The notes beneath the pieces were generated by a model. The model was not told where the DNA came from and did not search any database. It saw only the letters and a program-made list of their open reading frames with translations. From contig CAWBVU010000006.1 in NCBI GenBank assembly GCA_963792405.1, positions 62,001-126,000 of the forward strand: DNA of 64,000 nucleotides, read 5' to 3'. Position numbers and translations under genes: made by a program. Shown in pieces: positions 1 through 8,989 of this stretch (within the stretch, counting starts at the first letter, position 1; each line of letters starts with the position of its first letter). This stretch comes from SZUA-442 sp963792405. GTDB taxonomy: Bacteria > Actinomycetota > Acidimicrobiia > Spongiisociales > UBA5794.

Positions 1-1456
1 CGGACGTCACAGCCTCGAGCTGGTCCTGCGTCAGGGATCCGGCAAGGCTCGCGACGGAGAACACGGTCCGCACGCCCGGCAGCTGCTCGAGGTCCGCGGT
101 CGCCCGCTGTGCTGCGGCGATCGAGGCTCCGGGGTCGCGTGGGTCGAACGCGAACTCGCCGGTGAGGGGCGTGGCGCCGCCGAAGAGCTCCTCCGTCCTC
201 TCGAACGCCAGCCTGACGGGATCGTCGTCCTTGAAGAAGAACAGCTGGTCGGGGTTGACGGCGAGTTGGGGAATCGCCCAGATCCCGAACACGACGATCG
301 TGATACCGATGACGACCGCGGGCAGGCGCGAACGGACCGCCGCCTTCAGCCCCGTGGTGACGTACCTCCCGAGGATGGCCTTCGAGCTCCGCCGTCGGAT
401 CGTCACGTGGCTCATGGCGGCAGGCAATGAGAAGAAGGAGATGACGCCCGCGAACGTGATGCCGATCGCGGTGAACAGTCCGAGTTGGCGGATCGGCTGG
501 ACATCCGTCACCAGGAGGGACAGGAAGCCCGCAGCCGTGGACACGGTGGTGAGGATCATGGGAACCCCGACCTCGTGGAGTGCCGTGCCCACCCGCTCGA
601 CGGGATCCGGCGTGGTCGCCGCCCGCTCCTGGAAGTGCGTCACGAAGTGGAGGCCGTCCGCGGATCCCATGACGATGACGAAGATCGGGACGATGACGGT
701 GACGATGTCGACCTTGTTGCCCAGCCCGAAGATGAGGCCGAAGGTCCACAACGATCCGAGCGCGGCGGGGATCAGCGCCATCGCGCTGAGACGCAGGCTG
801 CCGATGGTCGTGAAGAACACGAGGATCAGCAGCGCGATCACGAGCGGCGGAATGAGCACCAGGAACCAGGTCAGGAGGTCGAGGACGGAGGCGAACACGA
901 CGGGGTTCCCCGAGAAGGTGAGGTCGAGCCCGTCCTGGGTCACGTCGATCACTCGCCTCGCCGTCGATGTCGGATCGTCTCCCGGCGAGACGATGAGGAG
1001 CGTGTGCCGACCGTCCTCGCTCACGAGCAGTTCCGAGACCGGGTTCTGCCCGAGGATGCCCGCCACGACGGCGTCGGGCGCCGATCGGATCGTCGCGGCG
1101 TCGAGGGGCGCGCCCGTGAGGGGGTTCCCCTCGGGAACCACCGATGCGACGGCCACCACGCCTTCGACGCCGAGCAGCGTGTCGCGCAACTCGGCGATCA
1201 GTGCCACGCTCGATGCGTCCCCAAAGGTGTCGGCCTCGGGGAGTGAGGCGACCACGTTGATGGGGTCCGTCGTGGCGTACTTGTCCTGGAGGGCGACGAA
1301 CTCCTGGCCGGTCGCGTTGCCCTCGAGGATGAAGGAGGAGACGTCGGCGTTGAAGCTCATCCGGAACATCATGAGGACGGCGACGATCGACACCATGGCG
1401 GTGAGGGCGAGAACGACTCGTGAGCGGTGGACGATGAACCGTGCGACGCGTTCCAC
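1..1456 (-). CDS. RND/MMPL-family exporter, 3' end cut by window edge
   Basis: I read this by reverse translation; about 485 N-terminal residues are present and the C-terminal half lies outside the window. It opens with a membrane segment near residues 12-31, then an extracytoplasmic domain, then a cluster of membrane segments between roughly 190 and 350. That cluster includes the stretch GSADGLHFVTHF, which sits where RND/MMPL proteins carry their proton-relay region. A second extracytoplasmic domain begins near 400. The family exports lipids or hydrophobic compounds using the proton gradient; the substrate here is unknown. The start is a GTG. The gene is divergent from a TetR gene only 39 bases away, so it is probably repressed by that regulator. 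Confidence 0.85.
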   Translation of the reverse strand, partial: MERVARFIVHRSRVVLALTAMVSIVAVLMMFRMSFNADVSSFILEGNATGQEFVALQDKYATTDPINVVASLPEADTFGDASSVALIAELRDTLLGVEGVVAVASVVPEGNPLTGAPLDAATIRSAPDAVVAGILGQNPVSELLVSEDGRHTLLIVSPGDDPTSTARRVIDVTQDGLDLTFSGNPVVFASVLDLLTWFLVLIPPLVIALLILVFFTTIGSLRLSAMALIPAALGSLWTFGLIFGLGNKVDIVTVIVPIFVIVMGSADGLHFVTHFQERAATTPDPVERVGTALHEVGVPMILTTVSTAAGFLSLLVTDVQPIRQLGLFTAIGITFAGVISFFSLPAAMSHVTIRRRSSKAILGRYVTTGLKAAVRSRLPAVVIGITIVVFGIWAIPQLAVNPDQLFFFKDDDPVRLAFERTEELFGGATPLTGEFAFDPRDPGASIAAAQRATADLEQLPGVRTVFSVASLAGSLTQDQLEAVTS

Positions 1457-1462
1457 GATGAT

Positions 1463-1480
1463 ATTCTACGACCGTTGAAT
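1463..1480. promoter_or_regulatory. Probable TetR operator between exporter and regulator
   Basis: An 18-base imperfect palindrome (ATTCTAC, 4-base spacer, GTTGAAT; one mismatched pair) lies in the 39-base gap between the divergent exporter and TetR genes. Its position next to both starts suggests that it controls both. It is assigned by position and symmetry only. Confidence 0.55.
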
Positions 1481-1495
1481 TAAGGAGGGCAAGTC

Positions 1496-2107
1496 GTGGC
1501 TCGAGGGCGCCGCAAGGGCAGCCCGGACACGAGGGTCGAGATCCTCGATGCGGCTCGTAGGGAGTTCGCCCGTGTCGGGTACCAGCGCGCCACGATCCGC
1601 GCGATCGCTGCGGATGCCGATGTCGACCCTTCCCTGGTCATGCACTACTTCGGGTCCAAGGAGCAGCTCTTCGCCGAGTGCCTCGATGTGCCGGTCAGTC
1701 CCGCCGTCGTGCTGCGGGAGACCCTCGCGCAGGCCGATGGCCCCTTCGGGACGACCCTCCTCGCGACCATGCTGGCGATCTGGGACGACGAGGAGAACAC
1801 GAGCGCGTTCGTCGCCGTCCTCCGCTCGGCGACAGGCGAGGGAGCCGTCCACGACATGGTGCGCGAGTTCATCGAGGCCTCCGTCCTCGAGGCGCTCGAG
1901 GCGCACCTCGCGGGGCCCGACGCGCAGCTGCGTGCCGGGTTGATCGCGTCGCAGCTCGTCGGACTCCTCGTGGGGCGCTACCTCCTCGAGCTGGATGCGC
2001 TCGTGTCGGCGACGCCCGAGCAGCTCGCGAACGCGATCGGGCCGGTGATCGACCTGTACGCCCGGTCGGACCGCGGCGGCCGCGCCGTAGACCCATCGGG
2101 CAGCTGA
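1496..2107 (+). CDS. TetR/AcrR-family transcriptional regulator
   Basis: This 203-residue protein has an N-terminal helix-turn-helix around residues 27-55 (YQRATIRAIAADADVDPSLV followed by MHYFGSKEQLF), which is the standard TetR_N pattern. The C-terminal ligand-binding half is variable, as usual in this family. The GTG start is preceded by AAGGAGG at 1481-1487, so the start is well supported. Divergent placement against the RND/MMPL exporter and a palindrome between them suggest that it represses the exporter and itself until a ligand binds. Its stop codon abuts the stop of the convergent methyltransferase gene. Confidence 0.9.
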   Translation: MARGRRKGSPDTRVEILDAARREFARVGYQRATIRAIAADADVDPSLVMHYFGSKEQLFAECLDVPVSPAVVLRETLAQADGPFGTTLLATMLAIWDDEENTSAFVAVLRSATGEGAVHDMVREFIEASVLEALEAHLAGPDAQLRAGLIASQLVGLLVGRYLLELDALVSATPEQLANAIGPVIDLYARSDRGGRAVDPSGS

Positions 2108-2746
2108 TCACGCCTCGGCGGAGAGCACCCAGATCGCCAGGTTTCCGCCGGCCACGGGCTTCGTGCGCTCCACGGTCGCGGTGTGCGGGACCGCGCCGGG
2201 CAGCGCTCCGTCTGCGAGGTAGCGACGCCAGTTGCGGAAGTGCTCCGCACCTGCGACCCGCTCGGTGGCGGTCGACGCCGCCCGCAGCGCCCATCCCTTC
2301 CAGCGCAGCCTTCCGCTCCAGTAGTCGGTGATCACGATCCGGCCCGTCGGTGTCGTGACCCTGACCATCTCGGCGAGGGCGGCGCGGCGGGCATCGGGAT
2401 CGAGTTCGTGGAGGAAGAGCGAGGAGATGACGAGGTCGAACGTCGCGTCGGCGAACGACAGCCTTGTCGCATCGCCCAGGTGGAGCTCGACCCGATCGCC
2501 GAGGCGTCGTCGTGCGACGTCGAGCATCGAGGGGGACAGGTCCACGCCCACGCATCGCGCCCCTGCATCGGCGAAGGCCTCGAGGTGGAGGCCTGTCCCA
2601 CACCCGACGTCGAGCACCGACGTGTCCTCGGTCACAGTGACGAGCCCCATCGCGATGCTGCGCAGTGAGGCGTTGAGGGGTTCGAGCAGTCGGTCGTAAT
2701 GGCGCGCGATCCTGCGATACGGGTCCGGTACCTCCACCCCCGGCAT
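2108..2746 (-). CDS. Class I SAM-dependent methyltransferase
   Basis: This 212-residue protein has the glycine-rich SAM motif VLDVGCGTG near residues 44-52, an acidic residue ending the second strand (GVDLSPSM), and the later GDA and LVISSLFLHEL segments of the Methyltransf_11/UbiE group. It is about the usual length for a single-domain enzyme. The substrate cannot be told from the sequence. It runs convergently with the TetR gene and shares no obvious operon with its neighbours. Confidence 0.88.
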   Translation of the reverse strand: MPGVEVPDPYRRIARHYDRLLEPLNASLRSIAMGLVTVTEDTSVLDVGCGTGLHLEAFADAGARCVGVDLSPSMLDVARRRLGDRVELHLGDATRLSFADATFDLVISSLFLHELDPDARRAALAEMVRVTTPTGRIVITDYWSGRLRWKGWALRAASTATERVAGAEHFRNWRRYLADGALPGAVPHTATVERTKPVAGGNLAIWVLSAEA

Positions 2747-2811
2747 TCTCGCGTCGATTCGGGCAGAATCATGCGCGTTGCGACGCTCGGATCGATCGAT
2801 GGGAGGGTGCC

Positions 2812-3276
2812 ATGGCCGACGACGGTGCCGAGAAGGGCATGAGAGCGACGACGATCGACCCGGTGGCCTTCCTCACAGGGCTCCCGATCGAGGTCAGGGA
2901 GGACATGCAGACCCTCGATGTCGAGATCGGTGCCGCGATGGACGGCACCGACACGAAGATGTTCACTGGCACCTTCTGGGGCGGCTCGACACAGGAGATC
3001 ATCGGCTACGGCACGTATCGATACCGGCGCTCGGACAAGAAGATGGTGGACTGGTTCGTCGTGGGCCTCGCCAGACAGAAGGACTACATCAGCGTCTACC
3101 TCAGCGCCGTGGAGGATGGCCAGTACGTCGCCGAGAAGTACGGGGCGGGGATCGGCAAGGTGAAGGTGGGCAAGTCGAGCATCAGCTTCCGCTCGGTGTC
3201 CGACATCGACCTCGACGAGCTGATCGCCCTCGTCCGCAAGGCTCGCGAGCTCAGTGCCGACCAGCTGTCGTCCTGA
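2812..3276 (+). CDS. DUF1801 domain protein
   Basis: This 154-residue protein has the DUF1801 (YdhG-like) layout: an N-terminal helix with LPIEVREDMQTLD, a central GYGTYRYR segment, then DWFVVGLARQKDYISVYL and GKSSISFRSVSDID. Proteins with this fold are small and cytosolic with no settled function. The GTG-rich context and the nearby GGGAGG support an ATG start at 2812. The aldehyde dehydrogenase begins 11 bases after its stop, so the two are probably cotranscribed. Confidence 0.8.
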   Translation: MADDGAEKGMRATTIDPVAFLTGLPIEVREDMQTLDVEIGAAMDGTDTKMFTGTFWGGSTQEIIGYGTYRYRRSDKKMVDWFVVGLARQKDYISVYLSAVEDGQYVAEKYGAGIGKVKVGKSSISFRSVSDIDLDELIALVRKARELSADQLSS

Positions 3277-3287
3277 AGGATGGGATC

Positions 3288-4727
3288 ATGACCCAGGACC
3301 TCCAGATCTACGTCGCAGGTGAGTGGACCGAGGGGACCGGCGATTCCGTCCACGAGCTGATCTCACCCGTCACCGGCGAGCACATCGCCAACGTCCCGAT
3401 CGCCTCGAGCGCCGACGTCGAGCGGGCCGTCATCGCCGCGAACGAGGCCCAGGACGAGTACCGGCACTGGAGTGCCATCGAGCGCGCCGACCTGATGCAC
3501 CGGATCGCCGATGCGGTATCGGAGTCCATCGATGAGGTTGCCGGGATCCAGACACTCGAACAGGGAAAGCCCTTCCACGCCGAGTCGCTCGAGGACATCG
3601 CCGAGGCGAATCAGTACTTCCTCAATGCAGCCGAGGACGTCAAACGCCTCAACGGGTCGGTCCTGCCGACGTCGGACAGGAACAAGCGCATGTTCACGTT
3701 CCCCAGGCCCGTGGGCGTCTGGGCCGCGATCACGCCGTGGAACTTCCCGGTGACGATCCCGCTCGAATACCTCGGACCCGGACTCGCCACCGGCAACGCC
3801 GTCATCGCGAAGCCCCCCGAGACCACGACGTGGGCCCTGCTGCGCCTCGCCGAGGCTTTCGATGCGGCAGGGGTTCCGAAGGGCCTCGTATCGATCCTGC
3901 CGGGAGGAGCGGCCATCGGCGAGCAGCTCGTGACCTCGCAGCGCATCCACGGTGTCGGATTCACCGGTTCGTCGGCGACCGGCAGGCGGATCCTGTCGAT
4001 CATGGGGGTCAAACGTTCGATCATGGAGATGTCGGGGAACGGCCCGACCATCGTGACGGCCGACGCCGACGTGGAGTCCGCCGCGGAGCTCTCCGTCTAT
4101 GGCGCGTACTACAACGCGGGACAGGTCTGCTGCGCCACCGAGAAGCTGATCGTCGTCGAGGACGTGCATGACGAGTTCATGGCCCACGCCGTCGCGGCCG
4201 CGTCACGGGTCCGACTCGGCGATCCCTTCGACGAGCACACGACGATGGGGCCGCTCAACAACGAGGCGACGGCGGCGAAGATGGACCGGCACGTCGCGGA
4301 CGCCGTCGCACGGGGCGCCGACCTCGTGCTCGGCGGACGGCGCGCTCCCGGCTTCCCGACCGACCTCTACTACGAGCTCACGGTGATCGACGAGGTGCCT
4401 GAGGACGCCCTCGTGGCGACCGAGGAGTCGTTCGGGCCGGTGCTTCCCGTCCTGACGGCACGGGACGACGACCACGCCGTCGCGATCGCGGCGAACACCA
4501 ACCTCGGACTCCAGGCGGCGGTGTTCACCACCTCGTTGTCGAAGGCGTTCTGGTACACGGATCGGATCAGGGCCGGCACGGTGGTGATCAACGACTCCAC
4601 GGACTTCTGGGAGACGTTCCAGCCCTTCGGTGGCGCCGCTGGCACCGACTCGGGGTGGGGCAGGGGCACGATCGGCGACTTCACCGACCTCCAGACGATG
4701 GTGATCGATGTGGGATCCGTGGACTGA
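3288..4727 (+). CDS. NAD(P)-dependent aldehyde dehydrogenase
   Basis: This 479-residue member of the ALDH superfamily should oxidise an aldehyde to the acid with NAD(P). The TPWNFPVT segment, the general-base Glu near residue 247 (MEMSGNGP, a variant of the usual ELGG) and the nucleophile Cys281 in GQVCCATEK are all visible. The reading frame stays open upstream to 2778, but an ATG at 3288 opens a typical N-terminus (IYVAGEWTEG) and lies just after the DUF1801 stop, so I use that start. The substrate is not predictable; the variant Glu motif sets it apart from the second ALDH at 57 kb. Confidence 0.9.
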   Translation: MTQDLQIYVAGEWTEGTGDSVHELISPVTGEHIANVPIASSADVERAVIAANEAQDEYRHWSAIERADLMHRIADAVSESIDEVAGIQTLEQGKPFHAESLEDIAEANQYFLNAAEDVKRLNGSVLPTSDRNKRMFTFPRPVGVWAAITPWNFPVTIPLEYLGPGLATGNAVIAKPPETTTWALLRLAEAFDAAGVPKGLVSILPGGAAIGEQLVTSQRIHGVGFTGSSATGRRILSIMGVKRSIMEMSGNGPTIVTADADVESAAELSVYGAYYNAGQVCCATEKLIVVEDVHDEFMAHAVAAASRVRLGDPFDEHTTMGPLNNEATAAKMDRHVADAVARGADLVLGGRRAPGFPTDLYYELTVIDEVPEDALVATEESFGPVLPVLTARDDDHAVAIAANTNLGLQAAVFTTSLSKAFWYTDRIRAGTVVINDSTDFWETFQPFGGAAGTDSGWGRGTIGDFTDLQTMVIDVGSVD

Positions 4728-4844
4728 CAGGGCGTGGCGCACCTGTGGCTGACGCTCTCGCCGGGAACGTGCTGATACGGTGGGCGAACGGGCAATGGGC
4801 GGGGACGGGTACCGTCGGTACGTTCGGGGCGGAGGAGGAAACGC

Positions 4845-5690
4845 GTGGCGATTCGACGAGTGGTCGTGACAGGGGGCATGGGGAAGGCCGGCACGGCGGT
4901 CGTCGAGGACCTACGCGCCCACGGATACGAGGTCGTGTCGGTCGACGTCGCCGAGACGAGGAATCCCGACGCGCCGACGCTGATCGCGGACCTCACCGAT
5001 CTCGGCCAGGCGATCGAGGCGATCGAGGGAGCCGATGCCGTCGTCCACCTCGCCGCGATCCCCGCACCCAATGTGGTGACCGACGCCGAGGTCTTCAGGA
5101 TCAACACGATGTCCACCTACAACGTGTTCTCTGCCGCGCTGAAGCTCGGTCTCCAGAGGGTCGTGTGGGCGTCGTCGGAGACGCTCATCGGGCTCCCGTT
5201 CGAGAGGGAGCGCCCGAGGTACGCCCCGATCGACGAGCGTCACCCGCTGCTCCCCGAGTTCTCCTATGCCCTGTCGAAGCTGGTGGGTGAGGACATGGCG
5301 GACCAGTTCTCGAGATGGAGCGGCATCCCATTCGCGTCGCTGCGCATCTCGAACATCATGACCGAGGCCGACTACGACCGGTTCCCCGGATTCTGGGACG
5401 ACCCGACCGTCCGAGCATGGAACCTGTGGGGCTACGTCGATGCCCGCGACGTCGCACAGGCCGCGAAGCTGTCGCTCGTCGCGCCGATCACCGGTCACGA
5501 GGCGTTCCTCATCGCCGCGGCCGACACCTGCATGCCGCAGCCGAGCATCTCGCTCCTGGAGGAGGTCTACCCCGACGTCCCCCACGGCACGATCGAAGGT
5601 CACACCACGCTGCTGGCGATCGACAAGGCCGCGCGCATGCTCGGCTATGCGCCTCAGCACTCCTGGCGCGACCACGTCGACGCAGGCTGA
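4845..5690 (+). CDS. NAD-dependent epimerase/dehydratase (extended SDR)
   Basis: This 281-residue protein has a Rossmann motif at the N-terminus (VVVTGGMGKAGTAVV), the VVHLAAIPAP segment, and YALSK as the catalytic Tyr-x3-Lys. These are features of extended SDR enzymes acting on nucleotide sugars or related polyols. The GTG start has GGAGGAGG at 4831-4838. A PfkB-type kinase starts 8 bases after its stop, which suggests one transcript and a sugar or polyol pathway; the substrate is unknown. Confidence 0.88.
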   Translation: MAIRRVVVTGGMGKAGTAVVEDLRAHGYEVVSVDVAETRNPDAPTLIADLTDLGQAIEAIEGADAVVHLAAIPAPNVVTDAEVFRINTMSTYNVFSAALKLGLQRVVWASSETLIGLPFERERPRYAPIDERHPLLPEFSYALSKLVGEDMADQFSRWSGIPFASLRISNIMTEADYDRFPGFWDDPTVRAWNLWGYVDARDVAQAAKLSLVAPITGHEAFLIAAADTCMPQPSISLLEEVYPDVPHGTIEGHTTLLAIDKAARMLGYAPQHSWRDHVDAG

Positions 5691-5698
5691 TCGCTCCG

Positions 5699-6541
5699 AT
5701 GCGGGCGGTGATCCTCGGTGGTGTGGCATGGAACACGATGGTGTACCTGGACCGGTTCCCCCACGCTGAGCCCCAGACGGTGTTCGCACGCGGCATGCAC
5801 GAGACCGTGGGGTCATCGGGTGCGGGGAAGGCGCTGAACCTGCGCAGGCTCGGTGTGGACGTCGACCTCTGGGCGCGCATCGGCGACGACGAGCCGGGTC
5901 GAAAGGTGCGCGATGCCATCGAGGGAGAGGGGATCCGATTCCTCACCGAGCCCGACCCCCTCGGCACGGCCCGCCACGTCAATCTCATGGATGCGGCGGG
6001 TGAGCGCATCTCGATCTTCGGGAACGCAGGCACGCTCACCGGCGACGTCGACGTCGCACCCGTTGTCCCCCTCCTCGAGGGCGCGGACCTCGTCTCGGTC
6101 ACGATCCTGGACCACTGTCGGGCATTCCTGCCCCTCGTGCGCACGCTCGACGTCCCGGTGTGGGTCGATATCCACGACTACGACGGAGCGAATCCGTACC
6201 ACGACGAGTTCGTCGACGCCGCCAACCACCTGATCATGAGCACCGTGGCGATGGGGGACTGGCGGGCGTTCGCCGAGTCGAGGATCGAGGCCGGAACCCA
6301 CGTCGTCGTGTGCACACACGGCGCTGACGGTGCGTCCGCGATCTCTCCTGCCGGTATCTGGGTCGAGGTTCCCGCCGTGCCTGTCGACCGGGTGGTCGAT
6401 ACGAACGGAGCAGGCGACGCCTTCTTCGCCGGCTTCGCCCTGGCGCAGGCCTCCGGGGCAGGCCTCGAGGACGCCATGGTCGCCGCCGCGAGGCACGCCG
6501 CCCATGCGGTGACGTCCGTCGACCTCGCGGGTCCGATCTGA
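5699..6541 (+). CDS. PfkB-family carbohydrate kinase
   Basis: This 280-residue ribokinase/PfkB-family kinase shows the N-terminal GGVAWNTMVYLDRFP strand and a glycine pair (SSGAGKALNLRRLG) where the family binds sugar. The C-terminal signature DTNGAGDAFFAGF has the catalytic Asp near residue 240. It should phosphorylate a sugar or nucleoside with ATP. The ATG at 5699 lies 8 bases after the epimerase stop; the longer upstream frame is spurious. It probably acts with the epimerase before it and the SDR after it. Confidence 0.9.
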   Translation: MRAVILGGVAWNTMVYLDRFPHAEPQTVFARGMHETVGSSGAGKALNLRRLGVDVDLWARIGDDEPGRKVRDAIEGEGIRFLTEPDPLGTARHVNLMDAAGERISIFGNAGTLTGDVDVAPVVPLLEGADLVSVTILDHCRAFLPLVRTLDVPVWVDIHDYDGANPYHDEFVDAANHLIMSTVAMGDWRAFAESRIEAGTHVVVCTHGADGASAISPAGIWVEVPAVPVDRVVDTNGAGDAFFAGFALAQASGAGLEDAMVAAARHAAHAVTSVDLAGPI

Positions 6542-6630
6542 TCCCAGCCGAGGCGTGTCGCACAGAGCGAGCCATGCGGGTGACCGTGGCCTCGATGATC
6601 CGATGAGGGTCTCCCCGCCGAAGTGTGGGC

Positions 6631-7323
6631 ATGGCAGGCAACGACCTCTCCAACCGTTCGATCCTCGTGCTGGGAGGGTCGGGTGCGCTCGGGCGACGCA
6701 TCGCACGGCTCCTCGCCGATGCCGGTGCGAGCGTGACGCTGGCAGGGAGGAACCCTGACGCCCTCGAGGAGGTTGCCGCCTCGATCCCCGGAGCTGCGAT
6801 CTCGGTCTTCGACCTGAGGGATCCCGCCCAGGCAGCCACGCCTGTCGACGCCGCACTCCGGGCGTTCGGCACGCTCGACGGCGTCGTGAACGCCGCAGGC
6901 GTGGTCGCCTTCGGGCCGCTCGCCGACATGTCCCCCGACGCGCTCGACGATGTGATCGCCGTCGATCTCACCGGGCCCCTCCGGGTCTTCCGTGCCGCCG
7001 TCCCGCACATGGACGGGGGATTCATCGTCAACCTGACGGGGATCGTGGCCACCATGCCCACCGCCGGGATGGCCGCCTACTCGGCTGCGAAGGCGGGACT
7101 CGCCGCGGCGACCGTCGCCCTCACGAGAGAGCTCCGCCGCTCCGGCATCACGGTCATCGACGCGCAGCCACCCCACACCGAGACCGGACTCGTCGACAGG
7201 GCCATCGAGGGCGAGGCGCCGAGGCTCCCCGTCGGTGTCGACGCAGACGCGGTGGCACGACGCATCGTCGAGGGCATCGTTGCGGGGGAGCGCCTCATCC
7301 CTGCCTCCGCCTTCACCGAATAG
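6631..7323 (+). CDS. Short-chain dehydrogenase/reductase
   Basis: This 230-residue classical SDR has the cofactor motif GGSGALG near the N-terminus, VNAAGVV (the NNAG position), and Tyr150-x3-Lys154 in AAYSAAKAG. The active-site Ser position is less clear (NLTGIVA). I chose the ATG at 6631; a GTG at 6625 is also possible, and neither has a strong ribosome site. It lies 89 bases after the PfkB kinase on the same strand and may belong to that module. The substrate is unknown. Confidence 0.87.
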   Translation: MAGNDLSNRSILVLGGSGALGRRIARLLADAGASVTLAGRNPDALEEVAASIPGAAISVFDLRDPAQAATPVDAALRAFGTLDGVVNAAGVVAFGPLADMSPDALDDVIAVDLTGPLRVFRAAVPHMDGGFIVNLTGIVATMPTAGMAAYSAAKAGLAAATVALTRELRRSGITVIDAQPPHTETGLVDRAIEGEAPRLPVGVDADAVARRIVEGIVAGERLIPASAFTE

Positions 7324-7357
7324 GGGCCGTGCGCCGACCGTTGCGAGTCGTCGACAA

Positions 7358-8152
7358 TCACCCGGGTTGGCAGGTGGCGCACGCCCACACCGAGCGTCCG
7401 CCGACCTCCCAGGCGCGAATCGCGGTGCCGCATCGGAAGCACGGTTGATACGAGCGCTTGTACACATACAGGCGCAAGGGCTTCGGGATGTCTTCCGGAC
7501 GGGCGACCCCGACCTCCCTGGGGTGGACGGTCACGATCCTGCCGATCCGTTCACCGATCGACAGCAACTCCACAGCCGAGGCCCACAGGCCGAGCGCCTC
7601 GTCCGCCGAGACCTCGCGCGATGGCGTGTTCGGATGGATCCCTGCGAGGAACAACATCTCCGCCCGATACACGTTTCCCACGCCGGCGATGGCCGACTGG
7701 TCGAGGAGGGCCGCCGCGATCGGTGTCGAGCGGCCTGCGAGTGCGGCGACGAACGGCGCCGGGTCGGCATTCGGATCGAGGGGGTCCGGTCCGAGGCGCT
7801 TCCGGATCTCCGCCACGTGCAGGGGGTCGAGGAGCTCGCACGTCTGGGGGCCCGACAGCGAGACGACCGCATCACCCTCCATGGCGAGCCGGGCATTGGT
7901 CGAGATGGCCGACTCGCTGCGGTGGATGCGGAACCTACCGACGAGGCCGAGGTGCACGTGGAGGATGGGCCTGCGGTCCCAGTGGTAGAAGAGGTGCTTG
8001 CCGACGGCCTCGATCGACTCGATCCTCCCGCCGTCGAGGATCGAGGCGCCGTGGGCGAATCGGCCCTGTGGTGAGGTGACGGCGATCGGGCCCCTCCCGA
8101 GGGCGCCCGCTTGCACCCTCGCCTCCCTGTGGATCGTGTGTCCCTCAGGCAC
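7358..8152 (-). CDS. nei: Fpg/Nei-family DNA glycosylase (endonuclease VIII type)
   Basis: This 264-residue bifunctional glycosylase/AP lyase is expected to excise oxidised pyrimidines. It starts (V/M)PEGHTIH, giving the catalytic Pro2 and Glu3. VGKHLFYHW carries the conserved Lys, and GVGNVYRAEMLF is the helix-two-turn-helix region. The C-terminal zinc finger is complete (CFRCG ... CATC). The GTG start at 8150-8152 overlaps the end of the upstream DUF2071 gene by 8 bases, so the two are translationally coupled. The PEGHTI start rather than PELP suggests the Nei rather than the Fpg branch. Confidence 0.92.
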   Translation of the reverse strand: MPEGHTIHREARVQAGALGRGPIAVTSPQGRFAHGASILDGGRIESIEAVGKHLFYHWDRRPILHVHLGLVGRFRIHRSESAISTNARLAMEGDAVVSLSGPQTCELLDPLHVAEIRKRLGPDPLDPNADPAPFVAALAGRSTPIAAALLDQSAIAGVGNVYRAEMLFLAGIHPNTPSREVSADEALGLWASAVELLSIGERIGRIVTVHPREVGVARPEDIPKPLRLYVYKRSYQPCFRCGTAIRAWEVGGRSVWACATCQPG

Positions 8153-8921
8153 GGGCGACCCCCCGTGGCCGCCCGACGCGCACGTCCACGCCGGGACTCC
8201 ACAGCACGTGTGGCGGGTCGTGCATGGGCGGATATCCCGCGGCCTCGACGAGACGGTCACGGAAGTGGGGGACCTCCGCACGGTGGAGGCGCCACTCAGG
8301 GTGGTCCACGGGGGCGTATCGAAGGGCCCCCGCCCTCGATGTCGTGAAGAGGCCCCACCGCGCGGTCAGGAACACGTCGAGGGGGGTCGGTGTGGTCCTG
8401 CGACCTTCCGGCACCATGGTGATCACCCCACCGGCACCACGCGGAGCGGGCCACCGGCGTGACGAGCGGTACCGCAGGGCTCCGTGGGCTCGCTGGATGT
8501 CCATCCGCGCCCACATATACGGGAGGGCGTAGCTGGTCCTCGCCGTCCACACCGGCAGCAGTCGACTCGCCTCGAGCGAGTGGAACCACACCCCCTGACG
8601 TCCGTCGGCATCGCGCACGTAGGTACGCACGTTCGTCTCCGGGAACGTCCCGAGGTACGGAACGGCCGGCAGGTGAGGAACACGGATGCCGACCATCTCG
8701 AATGCGATGAGGCCGACCCACCCCGATCCCTCGAAGGTGTCGACGGTGAGTCCATCCGGCAGCATGGCCTGGACCCTTCCGGGTTCCACCCTCCAGTGCA
8801 GGAAGGCGACGTCCCGCCACGCCTGCTCCATGACGGGTCGGCGGATCGCATGGGGTGAGCGAGTCGCATGGGGTGAGCGAGCCGCATGGGATGCGTCGAT
8901 GGAGATGAGGTCCGTGGTCAT
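8145..8921 (-). CDS. DUF2071 family protein (YqjF-like)
   Basis: This 258-residue protein matches the DUF2071 pattern: WRDVAFLHWRVEPGRVQAML, then GWVGLIAFEMVGIRVP, VPYLGTFPETNVRTYV and GVWFHSLEASRLLPV. The fold is related to acetoacetate decarboxylase but the function is unknown. I chose the ATG at 8921 (MTTDLISI) because the upstream frame is unlike protein. Residues near the N-terminus contain a duplicated hexapeptide, SPHATR-SPHAIR, from an exact 18-base DNA duplication. It is coupled to the nei gene downstream and faces away from the photolyase gene. Confidence 0.82.
   Translation of the reverse strand: MTTDLISIDASHAARSPHATRSPHAIRRPVMEQAWRDVAFLHWRVEPGRVQAMLPDGLTVDTFEGSGWVGLIAFEMVGIRVPHLPAVPYLGTFPETNVRTYVRDADGRQGVWFHSLEASRLLPVWTARTSYALPYMWARMDIQRAHGALRYRSSRRWPAPRGAGGVITMVPEGRRTTPTPLDVFLTARWGLFTTSRAGALRYAPVDHPEWRLHRAEVPHFRDRLVEAAGYPPMHDPPHVLWSPGVDVRVGRPRGVARA
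8846..8891. repeat. 18-base tandem repeat, 2.5 copies
   Basis: Two exact 18-base units occupy 8846-8863 and 8864-8881, followed by a partial third copy. The repeat lies inside the N-terminal coding part of the DUF2071 gene and keeps the frame, adding a six-residue duplication. It is probably a recent slippage event. Confidence 0.85.
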
Positions 8922-8989
8922 CCGCGTTCCGATGGGTGGGTCGTTCCTCTTTCGATGCAGGGTCGTATCGTGGACGACGGAGGTGGTGC

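Noticed and set aside
162..1478. Long plus-strand frame over the exporter
   Set aside because: Its translation is Arg/Ser/Thr-rich and family-less, while the minus strand gives a clear RND/MMPL protein. It is a high-G+C shadow.
8846..8891. CRISPR-like array
   Set aside because: The 18-base units are directly adjacent without spacers and lie inside a coding sequence.
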